Shown: positions 1 to 8,222 of the stretch, piece after piece
How the letters are laid out: each line of letters opens with the position of its first letter
Numbering within the stretch: the first letter of the stretch is position 1
Source of the DNA: DASQFQ01 sp963802905
GTDB lineage: Bacteria > Actinomycetota > Thermoleophilia > Solirubrobacterales > Solirubrobacteraceae
Assembly (NCBI GenBank): GCA_963802905.1
Contig: CAWDKH010000004.1
Span: 372,001-436,000 of the forward strand
DNA: 64,000 nt
Direction of reading: 5' to 3'
Translations under genes and position numbers: made by a program
The notes under the pieces: model-generated
Database searches by the model: none
What the model was told of the DNA's origin: nothing
The model's input: the letters and a program-made list of their open reading frames with translations, nothing else

Positions 1-1360
1 TCATCAGCGACGCGCCGAGGACGTAGCCCCAGAAGACGTTGGTCTCCTTCCCCGTCTCGATGAGCTTGCCGAACAGCAGCGGCCCGGTGATGCCGCCGAC
101 CGCGGTGCCGACCGCGTAGAAGAACGCGATCGCCATCGCGCGCGTCTCCATCGGGAAGATCTCGCTGACGGTCAGGTAGGCGGCGCTGGCGCCCGCGGAG
201 GCGAAGAAGAAGATCACGCACCACGCAGCGGTCTGCGTCTGGGCCGTCCACACGTCGGCCTTGAACAGGAACGCGGTGATGATCAGCAGGACGCCCGAGA
301 GGATGTACGTCCCGGAGATCATCGGCTTGCGCCCGACCGAGTCGAACAGGCGGCCGAGGATCAGCGGGCCGAGGAAGTTGCCCAGCGCGAACGGGATGAT
401 GTAGTAGCCGACGCTCGCGGGCTTGACGCCGTAGAACTTGCTCAGCACGAGCGCGTAGGTGAAGAACACGGCGTTGTAGAGGAACGCCTGGCCGATGAAC
501 AGCGCGAGGCCGACGATCGTCCGGCGCGGATAGGCGCCGAACACGGTCTTGGCGATCGTGAGCAGCCCGACGTTCTCCTGCTCGACGACCTTGATCGACT
601 TGTCGGCCGGCTTGAGCTCGGAGACGCCGGCGGACTCCTTGACCTGGCCCTCGATGTCGTCGACGAGCTCGTCGGCCTCGTCGAGCTTGCCGTGGATGAA
701 CATCCAGCGCGGGCTCTCGGGCACGTGCCGGCGCACGATCAGGATCCCCACGCCCAGGACGGCGCCGAGGCCGAACGCGAGCCGCCAGCCGACGTCGGCG
801 GCGAAGATGTCCTCGTTCAGGAGCAGGATGGAGAGCGCGGCGCCGGCCGCGGTGCCGAGCCAGAACGAGCCGTTGATCAGCAGGTCCACGGTGCCGCGGA
901 CCCGGGCGGGGATCAGCTCGTCGATGGCGGAGTTGATCGCCGCGTACTCGCCGCCGATCCCGGCGCCGGTGAAGAAGCGGCAGATCGCAAAGAAGAGGAA
1001 CGAGCCGGAGAACGCGGTGGCGACCGTGGCCACGAGGTAGACCGTGAGCGTGATCAGGAACAGCTTCTTGCGTCCGAGCCGGTCCGCGAGCCAGCCGAAG
1101 AACAGCGCGCCGATGCACGCGCCGGCGACGTAGAACGCGGCCGCCTGGCCGATCTGCGCCTCCGAGATGTCGATCCCCGAGCCCTTCTCGGTCAGGCGCG
1201 CGGAGATCGTGCCGACGATCGTGACCTCGAGCCCGTCGAGGATCCACACGGTCCCGAGCCCGACGAGCACCATCCAATGCCAGCGCGCCCACGGCAGCCG
1301 GTCGAGTCGCGCCGGGATGTTTGTCTCGATGACGCGAGCTTCACTAGCGGCTGCGGACAT
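1..1360 (-). CDS. MFS transporter, sugar/organic-acid porter type (3' end off window)
   Basis: Proton-coupled major facilitator in the cytoplasmic membrane; substrate unknown. About 453 residues are visible and the C-terminus lies beyond the left edge. The ATG at 1360 follows a purine-rich GGGGGAAGG ribosome site. Visible family marks are the loop motif GWLADRLGRKKLF at about residues 89-101, the sugar-porter motif PESPRWM at 214-220, a second GRLFDSVGRK repeat in the C-half, and many hydrophobic helices. A cytoplasmic loop of about 50 residues rich in D/E/K separates the two halves, as in sugar and aromatic-acid porters. It is transcribed divergently from nagA with only 76 bp between the starts, so uptake of an amino sugar or related compound is possible but is inference. 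Confidence 0.85.
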   Translation of the reverse strand, partial: MSAAASEARVIETNIPARLDRLPWARWHWMVLVGLGTVWILDGLEVTIVGTISARLTEKGSGIDISEAQIGQAAAFYVAGACIGALFFGWLADRLGRKKLFLITLTVYLVATVATAFSGSFLFFAICRFFTGAGIGGEYAAINSAIDELIPARVRGTVDLLINGSFWLGTAAGAALSILLLNEDIFAADVGWRLAFGLGAVLGVGILIVRRHVPESPRWMFIHGKLDEADELVDDIEGQVKESAGVSELKPADKSIKVVEQENVGLLTIAKTVFGAYPRRTIVGLALFIGQAFLYNAVFFTYALVLSKFYGVKPASVGYYIIPFALGNFLGPLILGRLFDSVGRKPMISGTYILSGVLLIITAFLFKADVWTAQTQTAAWCVIFFFASAGASAAYLTVSEIFPMETRAMAIAFFYAVGTAVGGITGPLLFGKLIETGKETNVFWGYVLGASLM

Positions 1361-1436
1361 GCCTTCCCCCTCGGTTGTCGCCACGCCCTGGCCCCGCCTG
1401 TGTTCCCGGACGGGCGCGGCGGGGAAACTTGTGCGC

Positions 1437-2380
1437 ATGCGGCTTGGCGTCAGCGCAGCATTCGCGAGCGGTCGCATCGTGCCCGGCGACGTCGATCTGG
1501 TCGATGGGGTGATCGCCGCGACCGGCCTCGAACCGCGCGGTGAGGGCCTCGCCGTGCCGGGCTTCGTCGACCTGCAGGTCAACGGCCACGCCGGCGTCGA
1601 CCTGCACACCGCGGACGAGGCCGGGCGCGCGCAGCTCGACGCCGCGCTCGCCGAGGCCGGGACGACCGCCTGGCGCCCCACGCTGATCACCGCGCCCGAG
1701 GCGGAGCTGACCCGCGCGCTGCGGCGGCGCCTGGCCGGCAGCCTGCCTCGGCGTGCACCTCGAGGGCCCGTTCCTCTCACCCGAGCGCAGCGGCGCGCAC
1801 CCGCCCGAGCACCTGCGCGCGCCCGATCTCGCGCTGCTCCGCCGGCTGCTCGACGCCGGGCCCGTCACGCAGGTCACGCTCGCGCCCGAGCTGCCCGGGC
1901 GCCGACGCGCTGATCGACGAACTCCGCCGCCGCGGCATCCTGATCTCAGCCGGCCACAGCGCGGCGCACAGCGCTCCGTTCCCCACCGTCACGCACCTCT
2001 ACAACGCGATGGCGCCCGAGCTCGCCGCCGCCGCACTCGCCGACCCCCGCGTCACGATCCAGCTGATCGTCGACGGCCAGCACGTGCCCGACGAGAAGGT
2101 CCGCGACGCGTTCGAGCGTGCCCGCGGCCGGATCGCGCTCGTCACCGACTGCGCCGGCCCCACGATTGGCGGCCGCCGAAAGGGCGAGCGCGGCCGGCTC
2201 GCCGGCAGCACGCTCACGATGGCCGAGGCGGTGCGCAACGCCCACGCCCTCGGCATCCCGCTGGAGGAGGTGCTCGACGCGGCGATCACCGTGCCGGCGC
2301 GGCTCGCCGGCACCACGCCGCGCGGCGTCGTGGTGCTCGACGACCGGCTCGAGGTTCAGCGCGTGCTGGTCAGCCCGTAA
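1437..2380 (+). CDS. nagA: N-acetylglucosamine-6-phosphate deacetylase, broken by two +1 frameshifts
   Basis: NagA hydrolyses GlcNAc-6-phosphate to glucosamine-6-phosphate and acetate in amino-sugar catabolism. The product is readable only across three frames: frame 3 from ATG 1437 (PGFVDLQVNGHAG), then from about 1747 the HLEGPFLSPERSG motif, then from about 1900 to the stop the GHSAA, THLYNAM, IVDGQH and VTDCAG motifs. Each change needs removal of a single extra C. Order and spacing of motifs fit the family, though the joined length of about 313 residues is shorter than the usual 380. Metal-site histidines and the catalytic Asp of VTD are present, so I believe the gene is intact in the organism and the breaks are sequence errors. 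Its end overlaps the convergent arylsulfotransferase by 11 bp. Confidence 0.8.
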
Positions 2381-4166
2381 CGCGCGTCGGCGCCGACGTC
2401 GAGAGCACGTTGCCAGCGGCGTCGCGCGCCCGCACCTGCACGAAGCGCGGCACGCCCCGCGTCGTGATCTTCGTCTCGAAGCCGGTCCGCCGGACTCGGG
2501 CCACCGAGCGCAGCGTGCTCCGGCTGGAGCCGGCGAACAGCTCCCACGTCGCGACCTCGGTCGCGCCGTTCCAGCTCATGTAGGCGTCGGTGCCCGCGCC
2601 CGGCTCGTCCGCCGCCGCGACCACCGGCCGCGACCGCGGCAGCCCCACCCACGGGAGGCGGTAGGTGCGGTAGGACTCGTAGCCGAGGGACAGCGCGGCG
2701 TTGAACAGGACGTTGCCCGCCGGGCCGTACTCCGTGAGCTGGCGCTGCGAGCCCCAGCCGACCATGAAGTTGCCGTTGGGGAGCGTCTGCTGGTTGCCCT
2801 GCGTCGCCGCCAGCACCTTGCGCGGGTGCGAGGCGGCCGAGATCAGCGACGCCGTCCTGGCGCCCTCGTTGAGCCGGATCGCCAGCGCGCGCGAGAACTT
2901 GCGCACGGGCGGGAAGGCGGAGTTGTCGAACACGGTGATCGCGCCGTCGGCACGCCGGTGGGCGTCGTGCTGCCACGCGAAGCGCGCCGCGGGGGGAAGC
3001 TTGAACGTGCTCTTCTTGCCGCCCAGGCGCCACTGGATCTTGCCCGTCTCGCGGTCGATCCGGTAGGCCGCCCACGTGTTGCGCGCGGACATCAGGAAGT
3101 CGCCGCCGTCGGGGTTCACCGAGTTGGTGTGCGCGTAGTCGAACGGCGTGCCCGGGCGCGGCTGGGCGAAGCTCTCCTTGATCCCGATGTGGCCGAGCGA
3201 GTGCCACTCGAACGTCACGAGGCCGGTCTCGAGGTCGATCTCCTGGAGCACCGAGTCGACGACGAGTCCGCGCTTCGGGCCCTTCACCGCCTTCAGGTTC
3301 TGGCGCACGATCGGATAGGTGATGATCAGCGCCTTGTCGTCCGGCGTGATCCGGAACTCGTGCAGGTCGGGGCGGAAGCCGTTGGCCGTGCGGATGCGGC
3401 GGATGACGCGGTAGGACTGGTCGAGCATCACCATCTCGCCGGTGCCGATGCCCTGGCGCGACGTGCCCCGCCAGTACGTGAGCACGGGCTTGCCCTTGTA
3501 GGTCTGCGTGCGGAAGTCGGTGGCGGCCGTGATCCCGGGCAGCGGGGCGAACCAGATCGGCTGGCCGCTGTTGTCGGCGATCAGCGGGCCGGCCTGCTTC
3601 TCGTCGCGCTTGGATTTCGGGCTCAGGAACAGGAGGCCGGGCGCCTGGCCGGGGAGCGAGGTGTTGACGTTCACGAACGGCGGCGCGAGGTCCGGGCGCG
3701 AGTGGAACTTGCGCGTCTTCTTGGCCGGGATGTTCTCGAGGATGAGGTTCTGGATCGTCACCCGCTTGGGCATGCGCGCCGTGCGGAACGTGAAATCTCC
3801 GTTGCTCGTACCGCGGATCGGCAGATCGGTCCGCACGGTGACCCGCTCGCCCTGACGGAGCTTCCGGGCGAGCACGAAGCTCGCGCCCTTGCCGTCCGAG
3901 TGCGCGCGCAGGCGGCCGCTGTGGCGGCCGCTCTTCGCGCCCTTCACGCGCACGCCGCGGAGCCGGCTGGCCGGCGCGCCGCGCAGCGAGATCTGCGTGC
4001 TCGGGCTGGCAGAAACGGTGCCCGGCGAGGGGTAGGCGCTGATCGGCCCGGGCAGCTCCGCGTACGGGCCGGTCTGGGCCAGCGCGGAGGCGGGCACGGC
4101 GATGAGGGCGAGCAGCGTCAGAAGGACGGCCCGGAGAACGAGTCGCGGCATCGGCGGAGTCTCCAA
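2370..4166 (-). CDS. secreted arylsulfotransferase (ASST) family protein
   Basis: 598 residues. An N-terminal signal peptide (Arg-containing n-region, Leu/Ala core, cleavage near ALAQ at about 30) exports it. An Ig-like N-terminal segment precedes a propeller-like domain with repeated D-x-G and Trp motifs (for example IQWRLGG and FAWQHDAH), the pattern of the ASST/Arylsulfotran_2 family, which moves sulfate between phenolic compounds without PAPS. The His residues in LHEF, YAHTNS and QHDAH are candidates for the active site by analogy. It lies 27 bp downstream of the sulfatase on the same strand, so the two are probably co-transcribed and act on the same sulfated compounds outside the cell. 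Family assignment is good; substrate is unknown. Confidence 0.8.
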   Translation of the reverse strand: METPPMPRLVLRAVLLTLLALIAVPASALAQTGPYAELPGPISAYPSPGTVSASPSTQISLRGAPASRLRGVRVKGAKSGRHSGRLRAHSDGKGASFVLARKLRQGERVTVRTDLPIRGTSNGDFTFRTARMPKRVTIQNLILENIPAKKTRKFHSRPDLAPPFVNVNTSLPGQAPGLLFLSPKSKRDEKQAGPLIADNSGQPIWFAPLPGITAATDFRTQTYKGKPVLTYWRGTSRQGIGTGEMVMLDQSYRVIRRIRTANGFRPDLHEFRITPDDKALIITYPIVRQNLKAVKGPKRGLVVDSVLQEIDLETGLVTFEWHSLGHIGIKESFAQPRPGTPFDYAHTNSVNPDGGDFLMSARNTWAAYRIDRETGKIQWRLGGKKSTFKLPPAARFAWQHDAHRRADGAITVFDNSAFPPVRKFSRALAIRLNEGARTASLISAASHPRKVLAATQGNQQTLPNGNFMVGWGSQRQLTEYGPAGNVLFNAALSLGYESYRTYRLPWVGLPRSRPVVAAADEPGAGTDAYMSWNGATEVATWELFAGSSRSTLRSVARVRRTGFETKITTRGVPRFVQVRARDAAGNVLSTSAPTRVTG

Positions 4167-4193
4167 CAGATTTCTGGGCCGTGGGTTGCGGTT

Positions 4194-5690
4194 TCAGCCG
4201 CCGAGCGGCCCGACCGGCTGGCGGCAGACGTCGCCGGTGCAGTTGCGCAGGCGCACGAGCTCGCGGTGCAGGGAGCGGCGGATGCGGCGGTAGCGGCGGT
4301 CGCGGTGGCGCGAGCGCATCTCGCCCGGGTCGCGCGCCCGGTCGTAGAGCTCACGCGCGCCGTTGATCCACTCGACGTAGAGGTAGCGCGCGGTGCGGAT
4401 CGCGTGGTACTCGCCGACCGTGCCGCTGCGCTGGGCGCCGTCGCGGTCGATGTCCCCCGCCTCGAGCCCTTCGTGCAGGACCGGCCGGCGCGTGCGCAGG
4501 CGCCCGTCGCGGGCGAACGGGAGCATCGAGCGCCCGTCCAACGGCCGGTCGGCGGTGGCGCCGGCGGCCTCGAGGATCGTCGGCGCGAGGTCGGCGTTGG
4601 TGACGAGCTCGCCCGACACCGTGCCGGCCGGGATGCCGGGGCCGCGGATCAGCAGCGGCACGTGCGAGGACGGGTCGTAGGCGAGGTACTTGCCCTTGTA
4701 GATGTTGTGCTCGCCCTGGAAGAAGCCGTTGTCCGAGGTGAAGAGGATGTAGGTCGAGTCGAGTCGCCCGGTGCGCGCCAGCGCGCTCACCACGGCTTCG
4801 ACCGCCTGGTCGACCGCGATCAGCGACTCGCGGCGCGAGCGGAAGTCGGCGCGGATGCGCGCGTCCGTTGCGCTGCTCGCCCGGTGCAGCTTGCGCACGT
4901 AGGGCGGCTTGTCGCGCACGTCGCGCTCGCCGTGCGCCGAGCGCGGGAGCCGCAGATGGCGGTAGCGCCCGACGTCGCGCGGCGCGGCGCGGATGAACGG
5001 CTCGGTGGTCGAGCCTGGGTCGACCGACTCGCCGTGCGGCGCCACGAACATCAGCGAGAGGAAGAGCGGCGTGTCCGGCGCGGTGCCCTCGATCGAGGCG
5101 ACCGCCTTCTCGCGCAGGACGTCGGTCTGGTAGAGCGCCGGGTCCTCGACGTCGAAGTTGCCGTAGCGGTTGACCGCGCCGTTCTCGTACATCCGGTAGC
5201 CGTACATCTGGTACGTGCTCTTGTCGATCGTGCCGTGCCAGTCGGTCCAGCCGGGCGGCACGTCGGGCTTGCGCCGCAGCCCGTAGCCGTTGAGGTACTT
5301 GCCGATGTGCGACGTCCGGTAGCCGGCCGCGCGCAGCCACACCGGCAGCGTGTGCTCGGCGTCGAGCGCCTCGACGCCACCGTTCGGGGGCGTGTTCGTG
5401 TGGACCCCGTTGTTGTGGTTGTACTGGCCGGTCAGGTACGTCGCGCGCGACGGACAGCACAGCGGATAGGAGACGTAGGAGCGCGTGAAGCGCGCGCCCG
5501 CCTTGCCGATCAGCCGACGCGTGCGCGGCATCGCCGCCATGTCCTGGTAGGTCTGGTCGTCGGTCATCAGCACGACGACGTTGGGGCGATCGGTCGCCGC
5601 CGGAGCGGCGAGCGCGAGCACTGTCAGCAGAAGCGAGAGCACGACGGGGAGCGGGTCAGCGTAGTTCGCGCCGTCGCCGCGCGCGAGCAA
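4194..5690 (-). CDS. secreted sulfatase (formylglycine-dependent, alkaline phosphatase fold)
   Basis: Hydrolyses sulfate esters. The metal-binding pair in LMTDDQTYQD (about 44-45) and the C-x-P-S-R signature in PLCCPSRATYLTG (78-82) are visible, the first Cys being the residue converted to formylglycine. Other family marks are HIGKYLNGYG, FTSDNGFFQGEH, KGKYLAYDPSSHVPLLIRGPG and the C-terminal YDRARDPGE. The CCPSR form resembles N-acetylglucosamine-6-sulfatases. A hydrophobic export segment covers about residues 16-32. The TTG start at 5690 overlaps the upstream gene by 35 bp; a GTG at 5642 is an alternative. No formylglycine-generating enzyme is seen in the window. Confidence 0.9.
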   Translation of the reverse strand: MLARGDGANYADPLPVVLSLLLTVLALAAPAATDRPNVVVLMTDDQTYQDMAAMPRTRRLIGKAGARFTRSYVSYPLCCPSRATYLTGQYNHNNGVHTNTPPNGGVEALDAEHTLPVWLRAAGYRTSHIGKYLNGYGLRRKPDVPPGWTDWHGTIDKSTYQMYGYRMYENGAVNRYGNFDVEDPALYQTDVLREKAVASIEGTAPDTPLFLSLMFVAPHGESVDPGSTTEPFIRAAPRDVGRYRHLRLPRSAHGERDVRDKPPYVRKLHRASSATDARIRADFRSRRESLIAVDQAVEAVVSALARTGRLDSTYILFTSDNGFFQGEHNIYKGKYLAYDPSSHVPLLIRGPGIPAGTVSGELVTNADLAPTILEAAGATADRPLDGRSMLPFARDGRLRTRRPVLHEGLEAGDIDRDGAQRSGTVGEYHAIRTARYLYVEWINGARELYDRARDPGEMRSRHRDRRYRRIRRSLHRELVRLRNCTGDVCRQPVGPLGG

Positions 5691-6240
5691 TCCGGCGCCA
5701 CCACAGGACCGCGACGACCACCACCACGAGCAACAGCAACAGCCCGATCAGCGGCGCGAGCACCGCGATCACGCTGAGCGCGGCGGACGCCACGTCCTCC
5801 GCGAACGACAGCACCGGGTTGCCCGCCCCGGCGGTCAGCGTGGTCGACACCGGCCGGATCGTCGCGCGCGTCGCGTGCAGCGAGCCGGCCACCGTCGCGC
5901 CCAGCGCGAACAGCACGATCGAGGGGATGTCGGTCGGCGTCTCGGTCGGCGCGGCGAACACGATCGCGCCCGCCGCCGGGTGCACGATCGAGCCGACGGC
6001 GTGCAGCAGCGAGTCGATCGCGGGCACCTTGTCGCCGACGAAGTCGAGCGCGAAGAGCACCCCGAGCACGATCAGCCCCGGCGTGGTCGCGAGCACGTCG
6101 TAGGGCTCGGGGAGCTGGAGCTGGCCGGCGCGGTCCAGCAGCCCCGCCGCAAGCAGCGGGATCCACGCGTTCAGCCCGGCCGCGCCCGAGAGCCCGAAGG
6201 CGGCGAGCACGCTGCCCGCCGCGGTCGCGACATCGAGCAC
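5656..6240 (-). CDS. DUF4126 family membrane protein
   Basis: 194 residues with four or five hydrophobic helices and a strongly basic C-terminus (RRIARARRRRELR). The pattern of SGAAGLNAWIPLLAAGLLDRAG near the start, LDFVGDKVPAIDSLLHAVGS in the middle and a Gly-rich AGAGNPVLSFAEDV segment matches DUF4126 proteins, whose role is not known. Starts at GTG 6240. It sits between a lipoprotein gene 5 bp upstream and the sulfatase downstream, all on one strand and tightly packed, so it is likely one transcription unit. Confidence 0.75.
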   Translation of the reverse strand: MLDVATAAGSVLAAFGLSGAAGLNAWIPLLAAGLLDRAGQLQLPEPYDVLATTPGLIVLGVLFALDFVGDKVPAIDSLLHAVGSIVHPAAGAIVFAAPTETPTDIPSIVLFALGATVAGSLHATRATIRPVSTTLTAGAGNPVLSFAEDVASAALSVIAVLAPLIGLLLLLVVVVVAVLWWRRIARARRRRELR

Positions 6241-6244
6241 CCGG

Positions 6245-6658
6245 CTACCGCCGCGTGATGGAGACGTCGACGGTCCAGGGCCGCAGCCCCGGCGAGCTGC
6301 CCTGGAGCACGAAGCGGTTGGCGCCGCGCTCGAGCTTGCGCGCCCGCGCGCGGAAGCGCCCGTCGGCGCCGACCTCCACCGCCGCGGGCTGCCCGCCCGC
6401 GGGCGCCAGCGTGACGCGGCTCGACGGCGGCTCGACCGTGCCGGTGAACGCGAGCGCCGAGCGCCGCGTCGTGGCGGTCGCGTCCGGCGCGCGGTGGCCG
6501 GCGGTCGTGCCCGCGTCGGGGTTGGCGGGGGCGGGGCGCGCGAGGTCGAGCGTGCCGGTCACCGCGGTCGGCTTCGACACGTCGGGCTCCGGCTTCTCGC
6601 CGCAGCCGGCGAGCGCGACGGTGGCGAGCAGCAGCGCGGCCCCGCGCCTAGCCCACAT
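6245..6658 (-). CDS. hypothetical lipoprotein
   Basis: 137 residues with a typical lipoprotein signal: Arg-Arg at 4-5, a hydrophobic stretch and the lipobox LAGC, so the Cys at about 19 would be lipidated. The mature part has a Pro/Ala/Thr linker followed by an Ig-like or carboxypeptidase-regulatory-like beta domain (FTGTVEPPSSRVTLAPAGG and the closing RGANRFVLQGSSPG), a fold often used for binding outside the cell. No enzyme motif is seen. The start overlaps the end of the upstream FMN dehydrogenase gene by 11 bp, indicating coupling. Confidence 0.6.
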   Translation of the reverse strand: MWARRGAALLLATVALAGCGEKPEPDVSKPTAVTGTLDLARPAPANPDAGTTAGHRAPDATATTRRSALAFTGTVEPPSSRVTLAPAGGQPAAVEVGADGRFRARARKLERGANRFVLQGSSPGLRPWTVDVSITRR

Positions 6659-7910
6659 CCTGCAGCGTCTCCGGGCCGACCTCGGCGAGCGAGGCGCAGC
6701 CCACCAGCGCCATCGTGAGGTCGAGCTCGGCGCGCAGGTTCTCGAGTACCTCGCGCACGCCGGCCTGGCCGGCGACGGCGAGGCCCCAGACGTAGGCGCG
6801 CCCGATCAGCACGGCGGTCGCGCCGAGCGCGAGCGCCTTGAACGCGTCGGCGCCGCTGCGCACGCCGGAGTCGAGCAGCACCGGCGCCTTGCCGCCGACG
6901 GCGTCGACCACGCCCGGCAGCGCGTCGAGCGTCGAGATCGCGCCGTCGACCTGGCGGCCGCCGTGGTTCGAGACCACGATGCCGTCGACACCGGCGTCGA
7001 GCGCGCGCCGCGCGTCGTCGGGGTGCAGGATGCCCTTCAGCAGCAGCGGCAACTTCGTGCGCTCGCGCAGGAACGGCAGGTCGTCCCACGACAGCTGCGG
7101 CCGCGCGAAGATCTCGGTGAAGCGCTGCACCGCGTCACGGCCGCGCCCGCTCTGCAGGTTCTTCAGGAACGGACCGGGATACGCGCGCGTGAGCTGGACG
7201 AGCGTGCGCAGCGCCTGCGGGGTCGGCTGCGGCGTGGGCGCGTCGCCGTTGCTCGAGCCCTCGGCCATCAGGCGGCGGAAGACCGGGTCGCTCGTGTACT
7301 GGGCGATCCCCTGACCGCGCAGGAACGGGATGAACGCGGGCTCGAGATCGCGCGGGCGCCAGCCCACGGTCGTGGTGTCGAGCGTCAGCACGATCGCCTC
7401 GCAGCCGCACGCCTCGGCGCGCGCAACGAGGCTCTCGACCAGGTCGTCCGAGGTGCTCCAGTAGAGCTGGAACCAGTGCGGGCTGGACCCGAGCGCCTCC
7501 GCGCACTCCTCCATCGGGCGCGAGGCCTGGTTGGAGAAGATCATCGGCACGCCGGTCTCGCGCGCGGCGCGCGCGACCGCGACGTCGGCGTCGCGGTGCG
7601 CGAGCTCGAGCACGCCGACGGGCGCGAGCAGGAACGGCGAGTCGAGCCGGCGGCCGAACAGCTCGACCGACGCGTCGGGCTGCGCGGCGCCGCGCAGCAT
7701 CCGCGGCACGATCCGCTTGCGGGCGAACACCGCGCGGTTCTCGCGCACGGTGTCCTCCGTGCCGGCGCCCGCCGCGACGTAGGCGTAGTGGTCGGCGGGC
7801 ATCGCCTTGCGCGCCGCCTCCTGCAGGCGGTCGGGGTCGATCGGGACGCGCGGGCGGCGCCCGCTCACCCCGCCGAGATAGATGGCCGTCTGGCGCTCGC
7901 GTCCGATCAT
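6648..7910 (-). CDS. FMN-dependent 2-hydroxyacid dehydrogenase / lactate 2-monooxygenase-like
   Basis: 420 residues from ATG 7910; a longer reading exists but would run into the divergent gene. The (beta/alpha)8 FMN family is recognised by FSNQAS (about 125-130), LTLDTT (175-180), LLKGILHPDDA (290-300) and the active-site block SNHGGRQVDG (314-323), whose His 316 is the catalytic base and Arg 319 binds the substrate carboxylate. The IYLGG start followed by PRVPIDPDRLQEAA resembles lactate 2-monooxygenase and related actinobacterial oxidases. It would oxidise lactate or another 2-hydroxyacid to the 2-oxoacid. First gene of the reverse-strand set ending in the arylsulfotransferase; the link to sulfate metabolism is not obvious. 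Confidence 0.85.
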   Translation of the reverse strand: MIGRERQTAIYLGGVSGRRPRVPIDPDRLQEAARKAMPADHYAYVAAGAGTEDTVRENRAVFARKRIVPRMLRGAAQPDASVELFGRRLDSPFLLAPVGVLELAHRDADVAVARAARETGVPMIFSNQASRPMEECAEALGSSPHWFQLYWSTSDDLVESLVARAEACGCEAIVLTLDTTTVGWRPRDLEPAFIPFLRGQGIAQYTSDPVFRRLMAEGSSNGDAPTPQPTPQALRTLVQLTRAYPGPFLKNLQSGRGRDAVQRFTEIFARPQLSWDDLPFLRERTKLPLLLKGILHPDDARRALDAGVDGIVVSNHGGRQVDGAISTLDALPGVVDAVGGKAPVLLDSGVRSGADAFKALALGATAVLIGRAYVWGLAVAGQAGVREVLENLRAELDLTMALVGCASLAEVGPETLQDVG

Positions 7911-8006
7911 GGGGGCTGACCGTACCGAGGTGAGGCAGCTTTCCCCACCGTGATGACGCAGGGCACCACCATGTCGCGCACCCGGCCGTTCCGAGACAGT
8001 TCCGCC

Positions 8007-8207
8007 ATGGCCTCCACCACCTCCCACCGCGAGCTCCACCACCGCTCAGGCGACGGCATCGACGTCTGGCTGATGTGGGACCCGGGCACCGACAGCGTCC
8101 ACGTCCGCGTCAACGACCGCAAGGCCGGCAACAACTTCGAGATCCCGGTCAAGGCGCGCAATCAGGCGATGGACGTCTTCCACCACCCCTTCGCGTACGC
8201 GGTCTGA
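8007..8207 (+). CDS. conserved small protein of unknown function
   Basis: 66 residues from ATG 8007. The core ELHHRSGDGIDVWLMWDP, the DSVHVRVNDRKAG segment and the closing HHPFAYA look like a conserved single-domain protein seen in actinobacteria. Predicted all-beta, soluble, no signal peptide. Transcribed divergently from the FMN dehydrogenase and followed 15 bp later by a secreted propeller gene. No function can be assigned. Confidence 0.6.
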   Translation: MASTTSHRELHHRSGDGIDVWLMWDPGTDSVHVRVNDRKAGNNFEIPVKARNQAMDVFHHPFAYAV

Positions 8208-8222
8208 GCTAGCCTGGGCGGC

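Noticed and set aside
2118..5777. Very long forward open frame of about 1200 codons
   Set aside because: It runs antisense to the arylsulfotransferase and sulfatase genes, whose motifs are unmistakable. The long frame is a codon-bias shadow typical of very high GC DNA, as are the Arg/Ala-rich frames opposite many other genes.
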